Part shown: positions 20,766 to 31,060 of the stretch, piece by piece
Layout of the letters: each line of letters starts with the position of its first letter
Position numbering within the stretch: the stretch's first letter is position 1
Origin: Nephrocerus scutellatus
Taxonomy: Eukaryota; Arthropoda; Insecta; Diptera; Pipunculidae
Direction of reading: 5' to 3'
Length of the DNA: 64,000 bases
Assembly: GCA_947095585.1 (NCBI GenBank)
Contig: OX352761.1
Span: 84,249,919 to 84,313,918 of the forward strand
The notes under the pieces: generated by a model
Told to the model about the DNA's origin: nothing
Databases searched by the model: none
Seen by the model: the letters and a program-made list of their open reading frames with translations, nothing else
Program-made: the position numbers and the translations under genes

Positions 20766-21353
20766 TGTAGCTTACTACAGGTCTTGATTAGGTGCAAACC
20801 AAATCAATGTAGCTTGATACAGAGTGTAGCTTACTATTGGTCTTGATTAGGTGCAAACCAAATCAATGATACCAAATTGAAGATTCTGATTAAGTACAGA
20901 CAAAATCAGATAGCAGCGTAAGTACAGGTACTTTAACCAATACTTCCCAAAAATGAAATCAATACACGCGAGGTTGATTTTGATCTAATTTATTAATTTC
21001 AAAATTGGTGGCTTTTATATCCAAAAAATGCTTACAATACAATATACAATTAATTAAAATAACAAATAATAAAAAATACACAAATAGACATTTTGGCTGA
21101 TTCGGCAACTAACTATCGTCGCCGTCGTGCTGTAATATGAGTAATATCAAAGAGAATACAAAATTGTTACTTCATCAATAGCTGCAGTGCTGTTGTGCTG
21201 CAATAGAATCTACCTGACGATGCAGCGACAAGCGATTCCAAAGGTGTTTTTCGCTGTAGACGCAATGTCAGCAATTTGATTGTTATGTTGGCCTTGATGT
21301 AGTTTGTTGCTTTATTATTGTCCGTTGCACCTGATTTTATGTTGATCTAAACA
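20766..21353 (-). repeat. 5' LTR of the BEL/Pao element
   Basis: 588 bp, same length and by eye the same sequence as 12679-13266. It should hold the promoter for minus-strand transcription. The flank GCGTT at 21354-21358 completes the target duplication. Confidence 0.95.
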
Positions 21354-21369
21354 GCGTTTGTAGTGAGAA

Positions 21370-21760
21370 ACAGGAAATTATTATATGGATTTAGCTCTCT
21401 TGTTCTCTTTTAAGCATGTATTCTTAAAAAGCAAAACAGTTGGGCTTTCTGTAAAGAAGATTATGCGTGACAGTATAGTTTCTGTTGGTTCATTGTCTGC
21501 TTGTCCCCTTTCGGCTTTTTTTTAACACTCTGTTCTAACTGGTGGTAGTGAAGAGACAAAGAGCGAGAAACGGAACGAGAAAGTAACAGGAAATTTTTAT
21601 ATGGATTTAGCTCTCTTGTTCTCTTTTAAGCATGTATTCTTAAAAAGAAAGCAAAACAGTTGGACATTCTGTAGAGAAGGTTATGAGTGACAGTTTCTGT
21701 TGGTTCATTGTCTGCTTGTTCCCTTTAGGATTTTTTTAACATTCTGTTCGTCTTCTATCT
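21370..21760. repeat. about 219-bp tandem duplication
   Basis: caggaaattattatatggatttagctctcttgttc at 21371 recurs near 21590, and the following attcttaaaaag, gcaaaacagttgg and ttctgttggttcattgtctgcttgt blocks recur in the same order. No ORF. Confidence 0.8.
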
Positions 21761-21960
21761 TTATATAACAGACGGTTCGCCATTCACTTCTTATTAAATT
21801 AACTATGCTTATCATTGTACTGACTGTATACTAATACAAAATCAAACAGTAATCTTTAATATACGGTTCATTTCTCATTGTTTATAGAATAATGACTCTG
21901 AAATATCCTTTCAGTACCATACGGTACTTTTCCACATAGACACTTTTGTATATAATTATA

Positions 21961-21964
21961 ATAT
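21961..21964. repeat. target-site duplication ATAT of gypsy element B
   Basis: ATAT before the left LTR and again at 25990-25993 after the right LTR. Confidence 0.6.
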
Positions 21965-22408
21965 TGTTACGAAATTCAGGCTTTCGAGTTACAACTTCAC
22001 AGGTTAGAATCCAATTAACTAATCATCTTACTTCGGCTTAACACCTCTATTTATACTTAATTAAAAACTAGACAGAAATATCGAGAATAGACCAGAAAAT
22101 TGTACCCTCATTCCCTTATTTACAACTAACGATACTTATATGTAATGAGTCATCTTCTAAAAATAGACAACATGTTCAATCATGTTCTTTTACAAAAACC
22201 TGGCAAACCACACAAACTACTTGTTTGACCAGTACACAATGATTCAAACTTGCAGGCGGTCACATTTCAAACTTCAAATAATCTAATACTGTTAGAGCCT
22301 AAAAGTATGCAACACAAAAGTGCTTATTTTTAGTATGCAGTATTTACATTGCGATTTATCTTAGGATTCTAATTCCATTATATACGCTACTGACTACTTT
22401 TCGTAACA
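21965..22408 (-). repeat. 3' LTR of gypsy element B (internally deleted)
   Basis: TGTTACGAAATTCAGG to TTTTCGTAACA, 444 bp against 637 bp for the partner at 25353-25989. About 200 bp is missing after ctttcgagtt. Several substitutions separate the two, so the insertion is older than the BEL element. Confidence 0.88.
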
Positions 22409-22460
22409 TTACCCCCACCGTCCCGAACTGATTCAGCACTCCTTCTGATGTTGTACCTTG

Positions 22461-22751
22461 TCAATCTGTTCCTTCCTTTTGACATCTGGGGTTTTGTTGA
22501 ATCTGATATACTACGTCGTTGTTCCTCTTGAACCAACTTTGCTGTGGTTTGTGTAATTTCACTTGGCTTGTCTTGGAATTGTATAGCCAAACGAAATCTC
22601 CTTCCCGCAATTTTTCATAGTTCGCACGCAGATGATTCTGTATTTTCATTTCTTCGTTACCATTCACGACGTTGTTCTTTACTGATCTATGGACATTGAT
22701 CACCATTGGTCTTCGATCGGAATCCTTTGCATCTAGCCCAACTATTGGCAC
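22461..22751 (-). pseudogene. gypsy B integrase C-terminal fragment
   Basis: 96 residues with EKLREGDFVWLYNSKTS, typical of the integrase C-terminal domain of gypsy elements. The catalytic core expected before it is absent: only about 60 bases separate it from the zinc-binding fragment. Confidence 0.7.
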
Positions 22752-22811
22752 TACAACTTTGTATCGATGCGTTTTCCCTCTAGCTGTTTGTTGCAGTTCT
22801 CTTCTTGCAGC

Positions 22812-23132
22812 TCATTTTTGACACGTTCGGCACCAGTTTTCAACATCTCTGCGGCAATTGACCCAAAAGAATTTACTTCTTACTTTATTCAGTGTCCTCT
22901 TAATTCCCAAATGTTCGCCTGATGTTCCACTGTATGCATCGTGAAGAACTTTGTTTACCAAATTCGTTGGTAGCACTGCCTTTGATTTGTGATACCGACC
23001 ATCGGCAGATTCCCATTGCCTTACTAGTATTCCATCTTTGAATTTCAATGACTGCCATTGAGCCCAGTAACTTTTTACTGTCGGACTTGCTGCTGCAATT
23101 TCATGGCACTCCGGTCTTTCTCCTTGCTCCAT
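22812..23132 (-). pseudogene. gypsy B integrase zinc-binding fragment
   Basis: 106 residues with HDAYSGTSGEHLGIKRTLNK and WCRTCQK, the H-H-C-C module of gypsy integrases. The frame stops right after the second cysteine pair, where the core should begin. Confidence 0.8.
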
Positions 23133-23262
23133 TCATTGAAGTACTGGAGAAATTGAATCATCCTGCTCTTGTTCTTCCCTAAGCTGCTCTTTTGTCAAAT
23201 GATCTTTCATCTGCTGGACCGTGATTCGTGAAAAAACTGAACATTTTTGGTTTTCCGGTCTT

Positions 23263-24120
23263 CTACTTTGTTTGGACACAACACTTCCTCAATGATCCAC
23301 CATTGTGATTGCCGGTCATGCTGAGCGGAACTTCCACATAACGCCATCTCAGTACTTGCTTTCTTAAATCAAGTGACATCTGGTGCGCCATCATAAAGTC
23401 CAGGCCCAATATGCATTCATATTCAACTCGGGCAACAATAAACCGATGTCGAAACCTTAATCTTCCAAACTCGACTGTAAGGACACGTTCACCCTGAACT
23501 GCTGCAGCTTGTCCTGTAGCTGTCCTCAACTTGTAGTGATGCACTCTGTTTACTTGCTCTCCAGACACCATTTCAGGACTCACAATTGATCTGGAAGCTC
23601 CTGTGTCTAGAACAAAATCCAACACGCCATTAACAACCAGACTGTTGCAATCCCTTCCAAGATTTGTACTGCGTATTGTGACCCTGGGATATTCACTTGT
23701 CCTCTTCAGCCTTTGCCCTGCAATGCTGGTACAAGACGATCGCTCCACCTTCTTCAAATGTTGTGCATCTATTCGCCGTAATCTTTCCAGATTATTGACA
23801 CCATTCACAGGCTGTCTCATCATGTTTCCAGCGCTCAGCTCTTTGCAATCCCGAATGAAATGTTCAGGTTTCTGACATCTAAAACACCTTAATGTAGAAT
23901 CGAATCTGCTACTTCTCTCATTTTGAAAGCGACCAGTGGTTGATTTCTGCAATTTCTCATCAATGAGAGCTTTTATTTGTGCGACGTCCTCTGTTTCCAA
24001 CTTGCGTAACCCAACAAAATTCGAAGACACACAGGCTTTAGCCGCTTCATACCACAAAGCCGACGCTAATACTTGATTCATTGTTTTTCCTCTCGATGTT
24101 GTCCTCAAATGAAGCTTCAA
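23263..24120 (-). pseudogene. gypsy B nucleocapsid-protease fragment
   Basis: 285 residues. Zinc knuckle CFRCQKPEHFIRDC near residues 79-92, then a retropepsin with FVLDTGASRSIVS (catalytic DTG) near 170 and ILGLDFM near 237. RT and RNase H, expected next, are missing: the integrase fragment begins only about 130 bases downstream. Confidence 0.85.
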
Positions 24121-24123
24121 CTG

Positions 24124-24519
24124 TTAATCTCGAATAGCATTGATGAACGCATCCACTGCCAATCCGTCCAGGATACCAGCCGGAACCCCACAATAGGCTT
24201 GGCGTGCCCACTTGGTTATTTCCCGCTCTAGGTCTTGAAGCCGTTCTCCTCGCTGCTGTTTCTTCATCTGGAGCTGTATTTTGCTTAGCTCCTGTGTGTG
24301 AGACTGTCCATAACGCAAGTCCAACTCTTTTAAGATTCTTCCGGAACTCATCTCGGCATTTGGAATCATTTGTAAGACGTCTGCTGCCTTGCCTCTCAAT
24401 GCAAGGATGAGAGAGTTTAGCTGTTCTTCAGCACCCCATCCATTGTGTTGTACAGCAGCTGCAAACTGGACTTTGAAATTTTCAAAAGCTGTGTCGCCAT
24501 CGAACGCAGGAGGCTTCAA
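24124..24519 (-). pseudogene. gypsy B gag (capsid region)
   Basis: 131 residues starting MKPPAFDGDTAFENFKVQF, the usual start of a gypsy-type gag capsid region, continuing through LRGKAADVLQ and ending in a stop right before the zinc-knuckle frame, which is displaced. Confidence 0.8.
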
Positions 24520-24647
24520 AATTCCCTTCTGGTTACTAGAGGATTCTGGAATTACTCTGGTACTGCTTTGTTGAGTGTTTTCTCTGACGAATTAGGGACG
24601 ATTGTCTAGTCGGGTCTCAATCTCCTTTATTTTGCCATCAAGATCAC

Positions 24648-25229
24648 TCACCTCTCCAAGGATTTCACTTCGTTTTGAATTTCACTCATCTCACCCTTAA
24701 GCATTGTTTGAATTCCGCTCATTTCACCTCGTAGCCTTTCTTGAATTACATCCAGCTTTTCATTTTGCTGGTCGAATTTGGAATTAAATTCCTGCTTTTG
24801 TTGATCGAATTTGGAATTTAATTCCTGCTTTAGTTCTTGGCTCTGCTGTTGACTTTCTCGATTCAGCTTTTGGCTTTGCTGTTCCAACTTATCACTAATT
24901 TGAAAATTCAAATCTTTCTTCAGACCTTGACTTTGCTGTTCCAACTTCTCGTTTAATTTGGAACTCAATTCTAGATTCTGTTGCTGCGATTGTTCACTTT
25001 GCTGCTTCATCCGCACACCACTCTCTTCTTCCGAAGTGGACGATTTTCGCTCCACTAACTCCGTCTCAATTGAAAACGGTTCACCAGCCTGCTGTTTTTC
25101 TGCTTTAACGACTTGTTGTAAACGGAGAAATAGCTCTTGCTTATTTCCTGCAGTACTTAGACCTCGCCGTCCAAGCTCTTCTTTAAGCTTCTGGGAACTA
25201 TAGGATTTAATGTTCACTGCACTTTCCAT
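24648..25229 (-). CDS. gypsy B first ORF with SAP-like motif and coiled coil
   Basis: 193 residues. Residues 8-40 (YSSQKLKEELGRRGLSTAGN, then KQELFLRLQQVV) match the helix-turn-helix pattern of SAP DNA-binding motifs, which bind AT-rich scaffold DNA in other proteins. The rest is a Gln/Glu/Lys-rich coiled coil with repeated LKQELNSKFDQQ-like blocks (two tandem FDQQ units). It sits at the gag 5' end just after the leader, so it is probably the N-terminal part of gag separated by mutation. Confidence 0.7.
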   Translation of the reverse strand: MESAVNIKSYSSQKLKEELGRRGLSTAGNKQELFLRLQQVVKAEKQQAGEPFSIETELVERKSSTSEEESGVRMKQQSEQSQQQNLELSSKLNEKLEQQSQGLKKDLNFQISDKLEQQSQKLNRESQQQSQELKQELNSKFDQQKQEFNSKFDQQNEKLDVIQERLRGEMSGIQTMLKGEMSEIQNEVKSLER

Positions 25230-25332
25230 TTTATTGTTTGATGTTTATCAGTTTGTATAGTTTCACTTAATTTGTTTACTGTCTCACTATTTGCAAATTT
25301 TTATTGCCTCTCAATGTCTCACAATTTGCAAA

Positions 25333-25350
25333 ATCCCACTTCTGACACCA
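25333..25350 (-). promoter_or_regulatory. primer-binding site of gypsy element B
   Basis: On the minus strand tggtgtcagaagtgggat lies two bases after the 5' LTR. It fits the 3' end of a tRNA-Leu plus CCA (from memory). Confidence 0.65.
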
Positions 25351-25352
25351 AT

Positions 25353-25989
25353 TGTTACGAAATACAGGCTTTCGAGTTCGTAAAGGATTTTGCAATTAAA
25401 ACACAACACAAGTTAATTACTTTAAGAATAACAACTTTAATGATCAACAATAAAATTAACACAAGTTCACAATTTATAATGGTGATTACTTTTCACAGTA
25501 CACAAAAACACTTATGATACTAGTACTTCACAATAATTCTATTAGGAGATAGCAGTATTACTTTACAAGAACTTTTACAACTTCACTGGTTAGAATCCAA
25601 TTAACTAATCATCTTACTTCGGCTTAACACCTCTATTTATACTCAATTAAAAACTAGACAGAAATATCGAGAATAGACCAGAAAATTGTACCCTTATTCC
25701 CTTATTTACAACTAACGATACTTATATGTAATGAGTCATCTTCTAAAATAGACAACATGTTCAATCATGTTCTTTTACAAAAACCGGGAAAACCGCACAA
25801 ACCGGTTTGACTACTTGTTTGACCAGTACACAATGATTCAAACTTGCAGGCGGTTACATTTCAAACTTCAAATAAAAGCCTAAAAGTATGCAACACAAAA
25901 GTGCTTATTTTTAGTATGCAGTATTTACATTGCGATTTATCTTAGGATTCTAATTCCATTATATACGCTACTGACTACTTTTCGTAACA
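25353..25989 (-). repeat. 5' LTR of gypsy element B
   Basis: 637 bp from TGTTACGAAATACAGG to CGTAACA. It pairs with 21965-22408 and is the longer, undeleted copy. Confidence 0.9.
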
Positions 25990-25993
25990 ATAT

Positions 25994-26394
25994 GATGACA
26001 ACACTTTCTATACAAATATGGAAGTGATATGGCCTCAGGTTAAGAATTTACATGGAAGATTCTAACCATTATAAGTTAGTTTTTTTTTAACAAAATTAAA
26101 GCCTGCGTCTCGTAAACCCGTATGATGCTTTTGCATTGCGTAAAAAAAAATAAACGTATCTGTCAAAATGCATCTTGTATTTATTTGCATGCATATCGAG
26201 TGCATCTGAATTTGTTGTTAAGTTAACAGGGCTCTAACAAAGAAAAAATTTAAATGGTCGATTAAAATTAATTTTTCGCGTGCTGTTTTCTTTTCTTTCG
26301 TCCCGGACAGACGTTGTCACGCTCAAAACCCACGGCCGTGTCTTCGACACAGCCTACCCTGCTCTTTTTTTTTATCCACCTTTCACACGACCTA
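25994..26394. other. unassigned sequence
   Basis: AT-rich; no gene or clear repeat recognised. Confidence 0.4.
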
Positions 26395-26640
26395 GAAAGC
26401 TGAAATGGGGATGGGAGCCATTTGTGAGATCTCGTGTGTTATACTTGTCGCGAGTCGCGTGTGGCGCGTGTGATGCGCAGAAGTTAGGTTAATCTTTGAA
26501 ATAGGCCGTGTCGACTTTTTTGAGGTCCTATCTAACCATTTTCCACACGATCTAGAGAGCTGAAATTTTGTGAGCACCTTAGTATCAGCCTCCTAGAGCG
26601 TTTCTAAGATCGCTTGTGTGATTTGTCGCGAGTCGCGTGT
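26395..26640. repeat. second locus of the about 150-bp repeat family
   Basis: cttgtcgcgagtcgcgtgtggcgcgtgtgatgcg near 26442 and a partial second unit near 26620, with agagctgaaattttgtgagcacct between. Same family as 9570-10130. Confidence 0.6.
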
Positions 26641-26764
26641 GTTCATTACTCTTCAAAACAAAATGAAGATGCAAATTAGGAACGCGAGAGCAGTGGTACT
26701 TCTAGGAGTCAATCGATCTGGACAACTATACTAATACTACAGTTTGTTGTTGGAACAATATTAC

Positions 26765-27237
26765 GGTAACCGGCCGATTCCACTAGCACAATTCCACTAG
26801 ACACAATTCGACTGGACACAATTCCACTGGCACAATTTCACTTGGCACAATTGCACTGGTGAACAATTTAACTTGCACAATTTAACTTGTATAGTTACAC
26901 GGAAAGGAAAATACAGAAATACACACATTAATATTTTATTTGCGTTGGCATGGTTTTAATTTTACCGTGTATCGTTTTTCGTTGTTTATGGTTTTTTTTT
27001 TTCAAATATTTTGCAATTTTTATATAACATTCGTATTCTTTCTTTAGGTAACTTTTTAAGTTTAACTTTTTTTATAATTAAACAAATTATAATCAAACGC
27101 ATTTGGTTATCAAAAAGTTAAATTGTGCAAGTTGAATTGTGCCAAGTTGAATTGTGCCCAGTGGAATTGTGCCAAGTTGAATTGTGCCAGTTGAATTGTG
27201 TCCAGTGGAATTGTGTCTAGTGGAATTGGCCTAGAAT
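26765..27237. mobile_element. foldback-like inverted-repeat element, copy 1
   Basis: Both ends are inverted arrays of about 13-bp subrepeats: (tt/tc)cactggcacaa on the left, and aattgtgccagtgg on the right. The middle is AT-rich without ORF. The element begins GGTAACCGGCC and ends GGCCTAGAAT. CAATATTAC flanks it exactly at 26756-26764 and 27238-27246, a 9-bp duplication as in Drosophila foldback (FB) elements. It is non-autonomous. A second copy lies at 62400-62958. Confidence 0.85.
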
Positions 27238-27389
27238 CAATATTACCCTTTCCGATCGGAAAATGAAATTTTAAGGGGATTTAAACCTAAGAAAGATGCA
27301 TCCAATGCAAAGGAAGATACCATCAAGTAATTACCACACATGATGGATGAACATCGGAAATTGATCAACAACTTCAAGCAGAATTTGAT

Positions 27390-28440
27390 CAAGAACATGC
27401 ATTTATAGAGCCGGAAAATCATGTGCCACCCGAAGACAAAGAGGAAGCTGTTGAAGAAATTAATATGAACGATGCAGACTTTGTTTCTTGTATGCAAGCC
27501 ATGAACATTTAACAGCCGGATGTCTTTAACAATATAACGCGTCAGATTCATGACCAATGAAATGGCTCAGATGATCGTATCAAGCTCTTTATCACAGGCG
27601 GTGCAGGAACCGGAAAAACATATACAATAAATGTGCTAACAGAGCAAATCAAAAGATTCTACGGAAATAACAATACAAGGTAAAGGTTTGTGTACTCACT
27701 GGTTTGGCTGCTCGATTAATTTATGGCTAAACGCTTCATTCGATTTTAAACCTTCCACTACAAAAATATGGTAAAGTACTCATCTGGAGGTTTCTTGCTT
27801 CATATGAGAATGCAGTGGAAGGATGGCAATTCGTCATCATCGATTAGATTTCAATGGTACCTTACAAGATGCTGTGTCAGCTGCTTTTGACTAAATTGAA
27901 ATGAAACAACATTGGCGATTTCGCTCTTGAGGAAACTCTACGGATCTATCCAACAATTAAGCAAGTAGATAGCCGTAATCGAGCAGTACTAGATCATTTT
28001 GCAAGAAAGAACGTTGTTATGGTCACAGTCACTGCTCAAGACAAGATTATTGGCACCGATCGCAACGTGAAAACTGGAAAGAGTGAGTGAGTGAGACTTG
28101 GAAAGAGTGATTTTAACTGACATCAACAAAACTGGAGCATACCAAAGAAATTGGCACTCTTCACTGGTGCAAAAGTTATGCTTCGTTTCAATGTGGACAC
28201 AAGCAAGGGATTAGTCAATGGCGCAGTGGGCGAAGTTGTTGAAATTATCTGGCCACATTTTCGAAGAGCTCAACATAATAATCCATCAGTACGAATCGAT
28301 TCTGGCGATATTGTAATCAAAAGAATTGACCCAAGGGAAGTACAATTCCAAGCAAAATATTCTTATGGATATGAAAAAAGACGAATGCTACCGTTGATTT
28401 TATGCTGCTCATCAACAGTGCACAAAATGCAATGAACCAA
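27390..28440 (+). pseudogene. Helitron PIF1-like helicase relic
   Basis: Translating across several stops gives FITGGAGTGKTYTINVLTEQ (Walker A) near 27590, CVLTGLAARLIYG near 27700, and at 28151-28435 LFTGAKVMLRFNVDTSKGLVNGAVGEVVEI, then RRMLPLILC and STVHKMQ (the C-terminal superfamily-1 motifs of PIF1-type helicases). Stops at 27511, 27557 and later plus internal gaps kill it. The Rep part of a Helitron was not found. Confidence 0.85.
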
Positions 28441-28559
28441 AGTTGATCTTCTATTTAGGATGAAATATGTTTGCACTAGGACAGGCGTTCGTAGTTTTAA
28501 GTCAAATTCGATCAATCGAATGACTTCGGCTTGAAGATTTAAATTTAACAACACTTACA

Positions 28560-29600
28560 TCACCACATATGTGCAAAAAAAGACGTTGAAAAAAATTGGA
28601 AGAAATTGAAAGATTGCGCCAGCTCCCTTATAACAGACGTTCAGTCGAGAATTGCCATGTTGACAAAAAATAATAGACAACTGGCAGCTTAAGTACCATT
28701 CCCAAGAAGTAAAGTATTAACATTTCTATTATAAATAAACGTAAATATATGAAAATAAATTAATAAAGAAACAAAAAGGATTTCTTTTTAGCTTGATCAA
28801 TAAATACAAATATTATTTTCAGCATGTTGAGTGTATCAACAACAACAAAAAAACAACATCAGCAATTGCACAATTTGATTGTTAAGATCTGTTTAACAAA
28901 CTAAAGGAAATGGTCTATTAGTCCAATAAACTGACAACTATCCCCCCTCCAGTGGTCAAAAATCAAAAGAAAAGAGAAAGGATTTACACAGCATCTCAAA
29001 ACATTTAGTTGTTATGTTAGAGCTTAAACTAGTTTTGCTTTTTTATCCAGAGAAGAAAGATTTCTTGGCATAACTTGTAGACATTATCACATTGACAATT
29101 TCTATTCGGCGGCAAAAATGAACCTATTATTTTAAATAAGTTTTGTCTTTCGGGAAGCTATAAAATCTTATTTTTTTATTGTTTTTGACAATTAAACACT
29201 TCACATCTTATTTTTAAAATTATTTTTTTTTTAAAACTTGGTCAACAACCACAAATTATTATATAAAATAAAGAATTATTAAAGAAACTTTCGCCATGCG
29301 CAATGCGCAATCTTGTATTATTGATGATGAAGATGAGATTATGACTTATGTTGATGAGAGATGAGTTGCGGGATGATGATAAATAATCATTGGGTTCTAC
29401 CATCGTCGTGGATTGCAAGTAGTAATTTCTTTTTCTTAGATTAAGTGGCAAGCGGATAACCTGTTCCACTGAGCACTGATATTCATACCTCCAGTTGCTG
29501 CGTTGAACTTGCATATTGGGAAAAATCAAACTTAGTTGTCTCTCAACCGCCTTTATGCATGGTCGTGCTGCACTCTAGTACACGCAAACAGAACATAAAT
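28560..29600. other. unassigned AT-rich sequence
   Basis: No domain recognised. It may be the tail of the Helitron relic and ordinary intron. Confidence 0.35.
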
Positions 29601-30301
29601 ATAAAAATAATAAAACAACGGTTCGCGCGGTCGTTCGATCAGCGAATGCAAAGTGCAGTGTGTGGTGTCCGTGTTTCCCATCCTCAACAGCCCAGCTAAA
29701 GAATTCAGTGAATTATAACTGTTGAATGCATGCGGCAGCGTGATGATCTTATTCTTTAACCACTAATAACGGATTTTGAGTGTTTGTTTTTTCTGGTGAT
29801 TTGACTCATTTTGTCGTGAAGGTATAACACGGGCGACAATATGTGTCAATAATCCACTATGAGACATCCACTACACAAATTTGGTTAAAAGAAGCGGTAA
29901 TGTGTGTTTTGTGTGTTTGTTTTTTTGTAATTATGTGTGATATCATTGTGAATCTCAGCAACAGTCGTTTCAACTCAGGGCGGGTTTGAGTATCGTGAAA
30001 CTGAAATCGTTATTGCGGGCGATTTTAATGTACACAATTCAGGGTGGCTTCGCCAATCTGGCCAAATAACACCCAAAGAAAGGTGTGTTGAGATGTTTGC
30101 TGAGTTTAATCACCTTACTCAGCTTGTAAACGAGCCTACAAAAATAACTGACATTGCAAATCATTCCGCACCCTTGACTTGTTCTTTAACTCTCGTCCTG
30201 ATAATAAATCCGTCAATGTATTATCGCCTCTAGGCTCGGCTCGTCTGACCATTGTGATAATTTCTCGTTAATAAATAAATAATTATAGAAAAAAATAATA
30301 A

Positions 30302-30938
30302 TCTATATATATAAAAGTGAAACTTTGTATGTGTGTATGTATGTATGTCCGGTATAGACTGCAAAACCCTTCAACCGATCGCGTTCTAACTTTGCATATG
30401 GGTTTTCTACCATAAAAGGCACTTAATAGTCATATTTTGAAAGTGGTCAGACTCCTAGGTCAAGGGGTCATACGAATTTTTTTTATTTTTTTTTTTTACA
30501 AATTGCATGTTTTTATGAACCAATCGCGTTCAAACTATAGTTTTCTGGGCTGGTGAGGTGGTCAGTTGGTTTGAGTTCAGTGGGTGCGTTTGGTCTGTGA
30601 ATGGGTGGTCATCTAAGGTCAGAGGTCCGTGGGCTGGCGGTCAGATGGCGGTGGGTCAGTGGGTGTAGTGTCAGTGGGCGGGTGTTAACTTGGTGGGGGT
30701 CAGTGGGATGGGGCAGTCGGGAAACGCCGGGTATTTCCGCTAGATATATTATTGGCAGGTAGGGGAAAGTTATAGGTATAGATGGAAGGGGGGAGAAAGT
30801 AAAATTTTAACATGAGATTTACAAACGTATTTTTAAAAAAATGTCAACGTAAATTATTGGCAGGTGAGGGAAGGTTATAGTACTCCCGTTACCCCGGGGG
30901 TTCATGTGTGCTATATCAAAGCGCCCGGGAACAGCTAG
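30302..30938 (+). mobile_element. non-autonomous Helitron
   Basis: Starts TCTATATATATAAAAG and ends CAGCTAG, inserted between A (30301) and T (30939) as Helitrons do, without a target duplication. Near the 5' end it carries tgtatgtatgtccggtatagactg, a block common in insect Helitrons. The centre is rich in ggtcagtgggt repeats. No ORF. A clear 3' hairpin is not obvious. Confidence 0.8.
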
Positions 30939-31047
30939 TAATAAATAAAAATAATAAAAGAAAAAACTCCCAAAAAACAGTATGGCAATACGGGAAAGTC
31001 AATTAGGACGGACTTAACAACTTCTTTGGGAGAAATAACTGGTCGCT

Positions 31048-31060
31048 ATTGTTTCGTGAT
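31048..31060. repeat. target-site duplication of RTE copy B
   Basis: attgtttcgtgat occurs here and at 33448-33460, exactly flanking the RTE element inside the CR1-like frame. Confidence 0.93.

Larger units (their letters stand above)
29990..31060 (+). mobile_element. CR1-like non-LTR retrotransposon, 5' part (endonuclease fragment)
   Basis: Translation from about 30000 gives EIVIAGDFNVHNSGWL (GDFN endonuclease block), then FAEFNHLTQLVNEPTKIT and VLSPLGSA, the usual end of a CR1/L2-type endonuclease. After the Helitron at 30302-30938 the frame resumes with LNNFFGRNNWSLLFRD at about 31010-31060. It is then cut by RTE copy B and continues at 33461. Upstream sequence from about 29620 may be its 5' leader. 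RT is lacking. Confidence 0.65.
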
